Source of the DNA: Megalonaias nervosa
Taxonomy: Eukaryota; Mollusca; Bivalvia; Unionida; Unionidae
Length of the DNA stretch: 64,000 nt
Reading direction: 5' to 3'
NCBI GenBank assembly: GCA_016617855.1
Contig: JAECUM010004981.1
Span: forward strand, 1-64,000
Shown: one piece after another, positions 39,601-53,600 of the stretch
Layout: each line of letters opens with the position of its first letter
Numbering within the stretch: position 1 is the first letter of the stretch
Made by a program: the position numbers and the translations under genes
The notes under the pieces: model-generated
Told to the model about the DNA's origin: nothing
The model's database searches: none
What the model saw: the letters and a program-made list of their open reading frames with translations, nothing else

Positions 39601-42600
39601 TGTTTTGGGGTTTAATGACATTTTTCGCACAAGATAGGCTATACATGACCGCCAGTATAACTGGTGGGAGAAGAACCTGGGAAAACCCAAGAAAAACCAC
39701 CTACCCACATGAAGCTACTTGCAAGCTTTCTCACATTATACCCACATTGGCCAAGTCAGAGACTCATACCCATGCAGACAGAGACTTCACTGAGTGAGAC
39801 TGCTTCTTGGATGCAAAAGCATCACCTTGGGAGTAGAGTGAAAATTGCAATTATTTCTATTACACTTTATAGGTGGCAATGGAAGATGTATACCTCATGT
39901 GAGCTATTCTTTCAGATGATAAATTCACCTTCTTCATCCTTGATGCATCTTTAAATACCATTGCAATATCAGAGGTCAAAGCTGTTTAAATTGATGACAG
40001 GACATCCCCAGGGCATTTTTAGATCAGTGTGCCTGACCTGATTGGACTTTCCCGCAGTTTTCTGCAACATTGAGCGAGGTTTGAGAGCAAATACTTTAAT
40101 GGCACCAGTTCTTAACATTTGGCAGTCTTAGGGACTTTAAGAAACCTTTTTCATCTCCAGATATAAACGAGTTTGAACATTAACTGACAAAAGTATTTCT
40201 CTCATAATAATACCATTGGGTCAGCCTAATAACTATGTAAAAAAAAGGTAGGGAGAGAGGTTATTATTAGCACTTTTTCTAGCGGCCTTGGCTTTTCCAA
40301 CTTTTCCTTCTTTTTTGTTTGACTCTCCATTTTCCCCTGCTTCTTCCAAATTGGCCCTACTATCCCTACTCTTTTACTGTTTTTCTCTCCTTTTTAAAAT
40401 TTATGTTGAAAATCGATAACACTGCAAGTGAATGACTGTAGCAAAGTGAATTCAGATGTGATGTAAATTCAGTGTGTAAGAAGACTGAAGCAACATGGAT
40501 GAAAAATACCGCAGGTATGTAAGAGCATGCATTTATTCAAATTTAAAAAGGCTGAGTAAAGGTTTTATTTTTTGGTAATTTATATAAATGTTATTTTTCT
40601 GTATGAAATAAGTACCCCTACCTTTTATCCCTACTTTTTCAGAGAGGGTTGATGAAAAGACTCCATTAGGCAATGAATTCCGTAGCAAATATTTGTTTAC
40701 ATTTTTTTATATAAATTAGGTCATGTGCTTATCATCAAGCATGGGCTTATTATGGGATTCTTGTCCCACATGGGCTTACCACTGATGGTGTATACAGTTA
40801 AACTTGTGTGGAACTACACTTATATTCAAAGGACACCTGTCCAAATGGGACCCATTTAGGACATTCCTTTAAAAAAAAGCCTTGTTCAATTTTTATTTAC
40901 AAATGTCACCACCACATTACAGCTTTCTTTTTTTCATAGATTGCTACCTTAGATTTAACTTGCATTCTCTACAGTTACATTGCTTCCAGTATCCATTTTT
41001 ATACTGTTAGAAAAGAATGTGTTTATTGTAGCTCCTTACTGTTTAACATGATTTTCTTTTCTTTTTTTCTTTCTTGCAACCAAAATTCACCCAGATTGTC
41101 TACTTGGAAAAGTCTGATTTTACAGACCAGACATAATATTGATTACACTGGGTACATGTAATATGGTGGTTTATTAATTCTACAAATTTCTCTACAGCTG
41201 AAGATACACAGTAAAACAGTTATTTAAAAATCTCAGTTTGAGGAAGATAATTTTGAAATGTTTAGTGATATCTGGATGAGTCCTCTTTCGTGTATAGATA
41301 TGAGACTGCATAAATGTACTCCACTTGTTATGTCTGGTTTGGTTTTTGATTGGGTCAAATACAGCTTTATTAGCTCTACAGGTCATTGAGGAGCTTACAG
41401 GATGGCATGTTGTTTGTTGCCTGTCTCTCATATAGCACAAGTTTGTTATTGCTACTCATCATAAACTACTTAGAGGATTGCCATAAAACTTTACACAAAT
41501 TTATCCCACAGTCTAGTTGGTCCTAAATGACCACTGGGACAGCCAAGGAGGCTGCCACAGTAGCCATCTTGAAAATCTTGTTATTGGTTCTCCACCTGAA
41601 TGGATTGTCGTATCAACATGGGGTTTTCCCTATAAGGCTTCTTACAATATCTAACTGATCCTAAATGAAAATGGCAGAAATCTTAACAAACAATATGGAC
41701 ACTACAAAGGCTGCCTTGACAAATGTTGCTATTCCGACACTTTCTGAATGGATGGTCATATCTGTATGGGTTTCATCACAGGACTTCTTTGTAACATCTA
41801 GTTGGTCCTAAATGAAAATGGTGCCAATCTTACATCCAGTATACCATCACAATGGCCATTTTTATATCTTGTTATCATTCATTCTTCTGAATGGATGGGC
41901 ATATCAACATGGAATTTTCACCAGAAGTTTCATATGATGTCTAGTTGATACTAAATAAAAATTATGCTAGTCTAACATCCAGTATGGTCACCATGGCAAC
42001 CATCTTAACAGCTCAACAAATCTGATAGCCCAACACCTGCACCTGGGGTCCCTATAATTCTAAATGGGGCCCCTCCCATATTTTATTTGAGTTGCCATCT
42101 GGTCTGTCCCAGAAAAGTGTCTAATTTGATTGAGAGAAATCTTCAGTGCTGATGAAATTCTGCATTTTCATTGTGAAGGCCGTGAAGACACTGGTAATTA
42201 TTAATATTGAACCTCGGCTGTGGCTTCATCTGTAGGTCTCTTCATCTTATGAATTTGGTCTGTTTAATTGTATCAAAAGCTATAACTTTGTCTTCCAAAG
42301 CATATGACCTAAAAATGGAGGAACAGTACTTAATCTTTTCTTCCTATTTTATTGGTTACCTATGCTGGTAATTTGATCTCACTGGTCCTGCATGAATATC
42401 AGTTAGCTGTTTCTTGTCAAGCCAACTTGGTAATGAATGCATCACAAATTAAATAAATGTGATTGTTTGAAAATTAAGTTAAATTCATGGATTAGTGACT
42501 TATCAAAGCCCTACAATGCCTTTCGCTCTAAAGGAACTAAAAGCATTAAATTGTATTGGAATCCATTTAATTTCAAACAGTTGGTAGTCACTGATTCTAT

Positions 42601-45600
42601 TGATACAGAGTGAGTGTATTCTGTAATTGACACGTCCACAATTCTATTACACAAAACTTGAAGTAGCAGTTTTTCTGATTGAATAAAAGAAAAAGACAAA
42701 TGCTACTCCAACTTCTTTTCTGTTATCAAGCTTTTTGCACCATTTAGGAGACAGTATTTCACCAAGGACCCTAAATACCATTCCTTCAGATTGTGATGAA
42801 ATAGTCAGAAATTGCAAGAGAGTGGAAGTGTATGCTACAATTATGTAGAATTCCACACCTGAGAATGCAGAAAGGTATGAACTTGTTAGAAATCACATTA
42901 GTTGTGAGGCCCTTAATGCAGAATTTTAAAAAGGATTCAGTCTCTTAAATATTATCACAAGTATAAGGACTGACCACTTCAGTTTCTGAAAGGAACTGGC
43001 TCTGTCAGAATAACAGTCTGCTATATGACTCTCTTCTGCCATAATAATATTTTCATGAAGGTATTGTTACGTATAGGCTCGTTAAAAAGTAACAAAAGAA
43101 AAGAGTGAAACCAACAAGCTTTGTAAGTTTTAACAAAAATAATTTATTTCCCTATAAAACACGGTGAAAAGGTGAAAATAGAAAATAGGACTTACAGTTT
43201 GTGAAGACAATCCAAACATTTATCCTAGTACAGAAAAAATACAAGTCCTATCACTAAATAATTTTAACTGAATCCAGGTTCGAATCTTGATGACGTTCCA
43301 AGATGGAGGATGATGACGTCAGGTGAAGTCTTTATACGAATGTCAAGAGTTCCACATTGAACCACAACTTGTAATGTTCAATTTAGAATGAATTTCCATC
43401 GAATGTCTTGGTCACTTGTATAGTTCTCCAGGGAATAAATTATTATATTCTAAAAAAATAGATGAACTTCTGAACAAGCTGTCATCTATGATAAAACATC
43501 TCGAGCTCCAAAGATGTAAAAATACAACTCTTTGCGGCACCTAATAGAAATATATCCTTCTTCTTGAAGACATATTGTACGACTCAATATTTCACGGGGA
43601 TCTGAGTATTTTTAAACTAAACTAAGATGTCATTTCAAGCGCACATGATGGAGTGTGTGGCTATTTCATCATCAAATAGCGCAATAAACAATGCAATTTC
43701 ACGTGGGCCAGAAAAATGACCTTGGCAATAACCAATCGTTTTCGCACAGTGTTTACTTAAATCGACCACTCTGGTGGCCTAGTGGTTAGAGCGTCCGCCT
43801 CGGATGCAGGAGGTAGTGGGTTCAATCCCCGGCCAAGTCATGCCAAAGACTTACAAAAATGGTACTAACAGCTGCCTTGCTTGGTGCTCAGCATTAAGAG
43901 GTTAGTGTTAGGACTGGTCGGCCTGGTGTCAGGATAATGTGACTGGGTGGGACATCATGCTACATGTCTGCGGCATGATGCCCCAGTGCTAGAGATCACT
44001 ATAAACTGCCACACTGCAGACATCGTAGCGATATGACTGAAAAATTGTTAAAGCTACGTTAAAAATCCAAATCACACACACACACACATACTTAAATCGA
44101 CAAACCATGGCATGCAAAAATCGTGCTTATGCGAGTCATACTACGCTTTATATAAACATAATATCTCTTTCAAAAATATCAGATCCTGTGAAAATAATCA
44201 TTACAATAAAATGTAATGATACAAAAATAGAATAAAAAAAAGAATTTAAAATTAACACACAAGTAATTAAATTACATATTCGTAACAGTATTAAAATAGT
44301 TTTCTGGTTATTTCAGGATGAAGCTTTGAAAGAAATCCATTATGTTGATGAAAAATACATTGCTGAAGTCTGTGGCAGCTTTAGAAGAGGTATTAACTAG
44401 CTTACCATAATGAATGAAAGCATTTTCATCAGTTTTTCCCAAAATTATGAACATGTTCTTCCATTTAAAGTTGAGTGAAAAATTATTTTAAATAAATATT
44501 TTGCTTGCACATGCTGATTGTAAATTGCTTCTATTAATGGGTCCTTGAGGAATAATCACAGGCATAACAACTTCTTTTTTGTCACTTTGTATTTCTGAAA
44601 AAGTTTACCGTTTAAAGAGTATTTGTGGATTCAGCAGTATGGATATCTCTGTAGACAAATAAGCAATTAGCACTGATGATATTATTAAGGAAACTGTAAG
44701 ATACTCTAAGGAAACTGTAATACACTTCAAGGAAACTGTAATACACTTTCAGGAAACTGTAATACACTTAAGGAAACTGTAACACATTTTGAGGGAACTG
44801 TAATACACTTTAAAGAAACTGTAATACACTTTAAGGAAACTAATACACTTGAGGAAACTGTAACACACTTGGCTCAGTTTTATTTTTTTAATTTTATTGT
44901 GATTTTTAGACATTACTGTTCTCTTTGAGTTGAAGAATATTTTAACAACCTCTAGGTTTTTTTCCTTGGGCAATAACAACAATGCAACATAGCTCTGATT
45001 TCCTCCTGGTTCTATAAAATCTAATTTTTATTAATGAGGTTACTATCAATGGTTATTTTCATAAATTTATTTTTCATGCAAATAATTGTTACCTAATTTT
45101 TTTAATGAAATTACAAGTAGATTTGTGCTCTAATGGTTACTCTTACATATTATAATGGGTTACTCAGTAAGATCTGAAAATGGGTGAAGTGGATAAAGCT
45201 TGGAGGAATTCTGCCCATCTCAAATAGAGAAAATACATGTAAAAAATATGTGCCTAAAATTTATTGAACAAAATTTAATATCAGTGGCTTTTGCATGGTC
45301 TTTGAAAGAGATTGCAAAATGCATGTTTTCTTGCTAGGATAGATAAATACACAATAGACAGTATTAAATATAGTTTGAAACAAATAAAATCATCTTATAC
45401 AATATTAAATTAGGAGTTAATATGTCTGTCACTTTTATAGAAATCAAAAATCACTTATTTTTATGCCTGACCACAATGTTAAAATCTAGGCAGCAATATA
45501 ATCACTATAGACTTTTCGAAGTGTAGGCAGTCCTTGTACAATGCAGGCTACCAGTTTGCAACCAAAAGCCAACAGGAGAGTCAGGTAGCAGATACAGCTC

Positions 45601-48600
45601 TTTGTATTTTGCAAATTGTTTATTGGTTGCTTCGTAATGTGAACTTCTTATTTGTGGTTTACAGCATTTCCTTGCTATTAACAAAATTGCAGTGCATTAT
45701 ATCAATTCAGCACATCAAGCTTCCTCTAAGAAATTGTTCAAGGAACACTAGAGTATGGCTGTTTGGTCTGCCAACCATTATATATCCAAGAAAATAAGGA
45801 CTTGTTTTAAATGAAACTTTTGCAGTTGATTTCATCTGTCTTCCATCATTTTCTATTGCAAGAGATGATGAGTGAAATTCATTAAACTCGTGTAGCCACA
45901 ATAAAAGTCCTGGTAGCACTATGGTCAATATATGTTGCATGAAAGTGTTCATTCCCTTGACCAGTCTTTAAATCAGAAAAGCTCTCTGCACATCAAACAG
46001 TGAAACAGCAATGCAGTACTTTTTGTGTACTTACCTCAGAACTTAGTGCTAAAGCCATATAAAGAAGGTAATAGTAAATGTTTGCTATGATATATGGTAT
46101 AGTATATAACAATTAGAGGATAAAATTTTTGAACATGTTCACATAATGTGATTTCATTATTTTAGTGGAAGCTGTTTACTGCTACAGTTTCATTTAGTTT
46201 TGTTGAAAAATTCCATGAAAATATTGATAATGATTGAAATTATTGTTTTTATTAGTAAATCATTTTTCTGCAAAGGTGCTGCATGCCAGAGTTCTATCAT
46301 TTATTCTTCTCTCACCAACAAAGTTGGGAGGGGATATGCATTTTCCCATTTGTTCCTTTATTAATTTATTTGATAACCTTCAATATCTTGAACCCTATTT
46401 AACATACAATATATACTCACTTATAAGTCGAGTCAAACTGCAAACAGCAGAGATCATATTGTGCCATCACATAATGTGCTTGCAAATTATGTTGTTGGTT
46501 CTACTGATTACTCCTAACAAACTACACAGACACAGATATGCTGGAGCATTATGCAATGGCAGATCTGGGTCTGTGCAGTTTGCAGTTGGGTTCATCTTAT
46601 AATCAAGTACATAATGTACACATGAAAATTGGTATTTAGATGCAGCTCAAGAAAAGTAACTCTGCCATACTGTAGTCCAAATGGCTGAAATGGGTTATAG
46701 GCTTGGTGTACTCAGAAGTCTCACAAGATCAGAGTCGCCTCATAAAGATTACTGCTCACAAGGTTACCGTGATCTCTGAGCCTTGCGATCAAATGCAGCA
46801 TTGCAATCTGAGATACAATAGAGGCTGTTGGCTGGCATGCAGAATCAACCTTTCAAGTTTTTATCAGATTTAGCTGCATAGAGGCAAACCTTGAATCTGC
46901 TAGGTCCGATGGCCACAGCACAGACAACCACCAGACCCAATTAAAACAATTAACACAGGCTATCAGCTTCACTAGATTCAACAGTGAAAATTTTTAGGTA
47001 AGAAGATCTCAGTAATTATCTTCTTAACTATGTGTAAAGGTTAGAGATCAAGTGACTCTAGGCTGTGTTGCTTATGTAATTAATGAGAATGGGTTATCAT
47101 TTGCATGGAGAATCCAGCCATCATTCCCAGGAAGGATACCCAAGATAGAAGTCAGAAGCTCATTCCTTCCTCCTATTTCCTATTCTCCAAATGCAATATG
47201 ATTGGGAAACGTATTTAAAGGAGAAAGCAAATTTTCAAGTAAATTATGTTCTCCAAGAATACTTATACATCACATTATTTAAAAAACTCCCAACCACCCC
47301 ACCATGCTAGCATCCTCATTAGTATATTGCTCAGCTAAAAGCTAGCGACACCTCCCAGTAGCAAGTGGAGGCAGTGGGCAAGAGTTATTGCTTTGTCTAT
47401 ATGAGTTAGACAGAAAAGATGTTTTTTATCTTATAATATTGCTGCATTTGTGAGGTAGCAGGCTAATATTCCTAATTTAATCTGAGTAAGTATTCTCAGG
47501 GAAACATAATTTACTTTAAAATTTGCCTTCCATGTGGAATCTGGAATCAAAATGATTCAGGTGTTCTAGTTCCAGCTCCATTGTATGGATGGAAAATATC
47601 AAGTTATTGTACATCATCAGTTTGTCATGTGTTTTTTCCGGCATTATGTTAAATGAGATTCATTCAATGAAATATCCTGACAAAACCCTGATAGATTTCA
47701 GTAATATGAAACCTACATAGCTGATTTATACTTTATTAGACTGCTTACTTTGATTGTTAGATGTAATGAATGAAGGATTAACAGAAGAAATTAGTTTACT
47801 TCATAGATATGTCGTGATGTAAAATAAATGGTCAGAACAAACGTTATTGTAAGATTTTTTATCTGGTGAAGATCCATTGTAAGGGTAAAATTGTTATGCT
47901 GCCAAAATATCCCAGGACACAAATTAATTTTATTTTTTTTTTAAATTTACAGCAATTCAGAATCATGGGACAGTCATGTAATTGTATATCTGTACAAATG
48001 ATCAAGTTAAAGAATTATTTAACCAAAATGTAAATAATTATATGATTTGAGATGATCTCCCTTTAAAACTCTGTGTGAATAAAGTTCACAGAAGTCATAC
48101 CAAACTCCTACTGTATTTATATGTTAAACAAATCAGCTTGCAGTCAGATATATTATTTTAATGGTCAGAACCTTAAAGGCAGTATTTTAAAAATGTCACC
48201 TGCTATCGGAACTTTCTTGAAAAAAATAATGAAATTAAATAGTTACTATTTCAGCATAGATTTTTTGTCAAGTGTTGACTGTAGTACTAACATTTCCAGA
48301 TTTTTGTAGTGTGACCGTAAAGTTGGCTGGAAAAATTAGAGACCCTTTTACTAGAGAGATTTTATTAATATTGTTCAATATGCCAAGAATAGATGCCATA
48401 CAAATTATCAGCATTTGTCTCTGGAGGCCAACTAAGAAAACATTCATGCTCAGTGAAGTTGAATGTGTCAGCATGTTGATTTGGAAACTTCCAGTATTTG
48501 AAAGTAATGCTAATATAAAAATAGATATAATTATTCCAATACCACATCTTTCATCCACAGGGATATATGATAGATGATTCAAAGCACAATATGTTTTGAT

Positions 48601-50611
48601 ACGTATTGAGGCTATCATCAGTCAACAGGGGGCATTCATATTTGGAAAAAGATTTCTTTAAACAGTGATTATTTGTAAGGAGGTTAGTGAAGAATTCTGG
48701 AACCATTTTCAAATCTAATATTCTAAATTAGCATATTCTGTAATATCCATTTACAAAGTATTTAAATGCAAAGTGCAGCAAATTGTCCTTGAATTAAGGT
48801 CATAATATCAAACTTGATGACCCTTTCTTTCTTATTTAATATCAGTAATAGGACACTTGTCAGTATAGCAAAACTTGTTATTCCCGGACAGAATTTCCTT
48901 CATTTGTATAATAAAAATTCATCCTCCCATGGATGAATTTCCAGAGACAGTTCTGGAAAGAATCCAAAACATAAAACAGACCTTGTATGCTGCCCAAGTC
49001 CCTGGTGCATTTACCATTGTACAGTTTTTATCCTAGAAGCCATTTGCAATCACAAGTTTACAAAAAGTTGTTCAGTCAATTGTACCTTCACTCAGACTAC
49101 CCATTACAAGCAGCAACTGGGTGGTCTCCAAAGACCTCTAGGATGCATGCCTTCACATCCCTATTTTTCTTCCTCACAGGAAGTACCTCTGATTGTGTTT
49201 GGATGGGGAAATCTTCCAATTTCATGCTCTGCCATTCAGCCAAGCCTCTGTTACCAGAGCTTTTACCAGGGTAATGTGAGTAGTTTCCATACACCTAAAG
49301 TCACTGGGGATTCCTTTTTTCCAGTATTTCAACTGGTTGGTCCACAATGGCCACTCAGATTCCCTAGGTCACCATTGGCCCCACTACTTGTCCATAGTGA
49401 CCAAGGTGGGCCTTTTTCCCAACCTGGAGAAATCAAAGCTTGTCCCATAGCAGAATTTTGTATACATGGGGATGAATTACCTCCTTAACAACAGTTTAGT
49501 CCATGTATCATGGGACAGAGTGGACAGGATCCTGGCACTGTTGGAAGAGCTGAGAACTATGAACCAGTTGTTGGCTTGCTTATATCTTTCTCTTCTGTTA
49601 ACCTTGAATAGACCTGGTTTCCATTGGAAGATTTCATTTGTGCCCTCTACATTTTCTCCTCTTGGTGAACTGGATACCCCCCTAACTGTTCATTTTCCTC
49701 TAGGACTGGGTTTTCACCATTACTTGAGTTGGTAGCTTATGACTTCACAATACTGCAAAGCTACAAAGATGCCAACCATTCAGACTTTGGTGGAATCATT
49801 CGTATTTTGGAGTGTTTCCTATCTTTAACTTCAAATTATACCATTATGATCACTTCTTTCAGATTACAGTTTCTGATAACATTTTATGTAGTGGAACTAC
49901 AACTTGAACACCATAATATATAGTTCACTGAAATACTGATATTGTTTGTCATTCGTATGTGAAAGTGTACCTAAGTGCTTGTGTATCAAAACCAATTGAA
50001 TATTGACTAGTCCAAGTCACATAGTTTTTGCAGCCTGATTCTCCCTCAGGAATATGTATTGTTGGTTATTTACTTATTAATAGATATGTAACAATATAAA
50101 TAAATGCTTGTTATTATATATGGTACATGTATTATATGTAAATTGTAAACAATGATATGAGCTTATTACATCAGAATGAAAGCTTGTCAATGAGGATGAT
50201 ACTGTGATGAAAAGAAAATGATGTGTGCTTCAGAAATTCAAAATAGTAATTATGACACTAGGCATCACCATTTGAAGACAACTATACCTTTAAAGTCTTC
50301 TTGAAATTGACTTGATTGTGTGACATGGTGTGAAAGATGACTGTAGGAAGCACGTTTCACCCAAACAGTACTTGATTCAATAAAGTATAATGTAGAGGGT
50401 GGGGAACCTGTTCCCTATTTGACACATAGCTTCTTATTGTCATATATCTCTTTGTAACACAAGAAATAGTTTGGATTCCATTTCACCTACACTCATGAAA
50501 AATGATAACATGGATGCATCACAAGGAGAGTAACTCATTCATACTAAAACTAGGTCATTCTCACCTATGTTCATACTTGACCAACATTTTTATTTTCAGG
50601 CATTTGTCAGT

Positions 50612-50642
<31 letters not shown>

Positions 50643-53600
50643 ACCATTTGTAGCTGGACTCATTAGACATTGTTTGCCCTGATAAAACTTCATATGCTGA
50701 TGCAGCAGCATCAGTATTATAGAGCAGTAATATTTCCCACCACTGTGTTGGCTTAGGTGTTAGACCAACCTACAATGGTTAATGGGTTTGAGTCATATCC
50801 AGACCAGGCTGTGGCATAGCTTAATACAAGACACTTAATTGGCATTGCCTCAGCACCAATCCTGCATACAAGTCTCTATGTTGTTGGCTACTCCAATTCT
50901 GCTCCTGCTGGCAATGGAATTTGTGTTTCCAAGAAAATATATTGTTGACTGTTCATTTCTATCACTGAATTACTTGGGAATGCTCTGTTGCACCCAGTTC
51001 AAGCATCTGTATGATTTTGAGTGAATCCATTATGGGGCCGCTCACCAGTTATTCTGTACTTTTGAGAGAGTGACATATGTAAGGTGAAGTTGTTTGCATT
51101 TAAAACATGCACAGTGGAGAGAATGTTGGCATATCTCTATGCTACTTTGACGTAACGTGGCTGACATTTGTTTGGATATTGTACTTTGGGAAATTGTAAA
51201 TGATTTTAGCATACTGCTAACTAAAATGACTGCTCCCTTGTGCTCCAAAAATCAGCCTGAATTTTTCTAAAGTACACTATCCTTAGCAGCTATTAAAATA
51301 GGGAAAATGAATTTTGTCAGACAAGACAATACCAGCTTCTGAAAGTGCAATGAATGAATTACCAAATATATAAACTGTAAAAAAAGTTATTGGCTCTTTT
51401 TTTACAATTTACCTCAGAAGTTCAGGAAGTGAAAATGACCAAGTGGAGCTAGCACTGTTTTAAATGGTGCACATCTGGAGTAAGGCCAAGCTGTATACTC
51501 TATAACCCATATTACACCCATCAATCATACACCAAAATAAAGGGAATTAAAGGCTCTTTGAACAATACCTAAGATATACAAGGTCTTTTTTAAATACCCA
51601 GTACAACCAGTGAGGAAACCCGGGGGAATTCTTTTTCTTTAAAATTCTAACCCTATGCAAAATACAAAACTGTAGAGCGCCACCTATATGTGAAGTGTAC
51701 CCAGTTCAAGCATCTGTATGATTTTGAGTGAAGCCATTATATGTGAAGCCTCTATGTTAGATGTTATAGGTTCGGTCGGCATGACGTAACAAACTTAGCG
51801 ACCTACTTTCTGCCATATTGCGGAGGTGAAAACAATTGCTTAGTAACAGTACAGTAACGTTAGTTATGTTCGATATTGCAAACCGTTTTGGTTTACCTAT
51901 ATTTTTCTTATTTCTGTTTTCTGTTCAGAAGTGCTGCATAGTCTTCTGTACAAGATGGATATAAAACCACGAATGTGTGTCTGTCGGTTATTGTTGTAGA
52001 CGTAATATATTTTAGGTTGATAAGTGTGGCGTTGGTGTGTACGTGTCATGTACATGTGTACAAGGCAATATATGCCAATTAGTGTCAAGGTAGTTTGAAG
52101 GCTGTGTTTGTGATATAGTTTGTATATTGTATACTTTTCATTTATAAAATGACGAATATAAATGCAAGGATCATAAGATCAGTTGGCCATTCTTGCGTTG
52201 TCTTACGGTTACAAAGAGACGCTGGATAGCGATGCTAATGCAAGATATTTACAAAAACTTAAACTTATGGAAATTAACGATTATCCATATAAATTTCCAG
52301 CAAATATTTGGGTAAATAACCCAACAAAATGGCCTTAAGTTTTCTTTGTTATTTTTTTAGATGAGGAAAATTAAGCCCTTTGGTCATATGAAAACAAAAT
52401 TCAAGATGTTATATAAGGCTATGCCTAAAAAATAAGGGAAGCATGATAAATGAATTAAAAGAAATGTGGCTCCTTAAGTTATACATGGCCTTCTCATTTA
52501 TGAACTTAGCCAGGCAAAAAATGAAAAGCGTTTCACAACAGCACACACAGAAAAACACTAGAATTTTATTTTTATTTTATAATAGCAACCGCTTCTCATT
52601 CAAAAATAAAAATTCCAAATTGGAGAAATTCATAAATTACAACTAGGAAATGGAAATTTGGCATTTCCTAGAAAAGATTTGCTTTTTTTCATATAAAACA
52701 TATGCAACTTAGGAGAGAACCTGGGGAGAAAGAATTGGTTTAATACTGTCCATACACACAAATCTATAGCAAGCAAACAATATAGCAAATACACATATAG
52801 CATACACAGGACATAGGGGACCCTTAGCAAAGGTTACTGCAGATTAAAAGGGTAGGGGTTCCGACCAGGAGATTGAAACCTAGATCGAATGAACGACCCT
52901 TTAGATACACGAGGGAAAAAATACCCTATCAAAAATTTGTTATTAAATAAATATTTTATCAAAATTCTGTATATAAAAGAAATCAATGCATCACACCTTA
53001 GGGTGTTACAAGAAGACATAAAACACTTTTCTTTTTTTGGATAAGTGGGGTGGATGCATCTGTCTGGTACCCAAAAAAAGAAAAAAAAGAAATGACATGG
53101 CCTGATGTTTGCTACTATCTTACAGATACACCTGGTAAGTTTTTTTTTTAAGAAAATATTTTGTTGAAGTAATTGTACACTTTTTTCTTAAACCCATTTT
53201 TCTTTAATTAAACTATATCAAAATCTGAAATTTTTAGTCGGTATTACCCGTGATCTTAATTATTTTTTAAAGTGCTCATTAATTTATATTTTTCCATTAT
53301 TTTCTATCCTTTAATTGTCCTATTAAACCTTGATAAATAAGCACTAAAAGTTGTATATTTTTAACCTATGTGCATTTATCCACACTGCGTTTATAATAAT
53401 TTTCCTTTTGCATTTGATGGTTTGTGCACCCACCAACACTGCAAATCTTAGGCATATCTTACTATGTTGTATAAATGTCTCCCACACGTTACTGAAAGTC
53501 ATTAGAACAATGGCGGTTGTTTTCACCTCAGCGGTCATAACTATGCACTGAAAATGCCCGGATGTGAAAAAGTGCCCAGATTCCCAACCCAACCTATGAT

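Noticed and set aside
48268..48618. Overlapping ~100-codon open frames on both strands
   Set aside because: Neither shows a family motif, and long opposite-strand frames over the same interval are common by chance.
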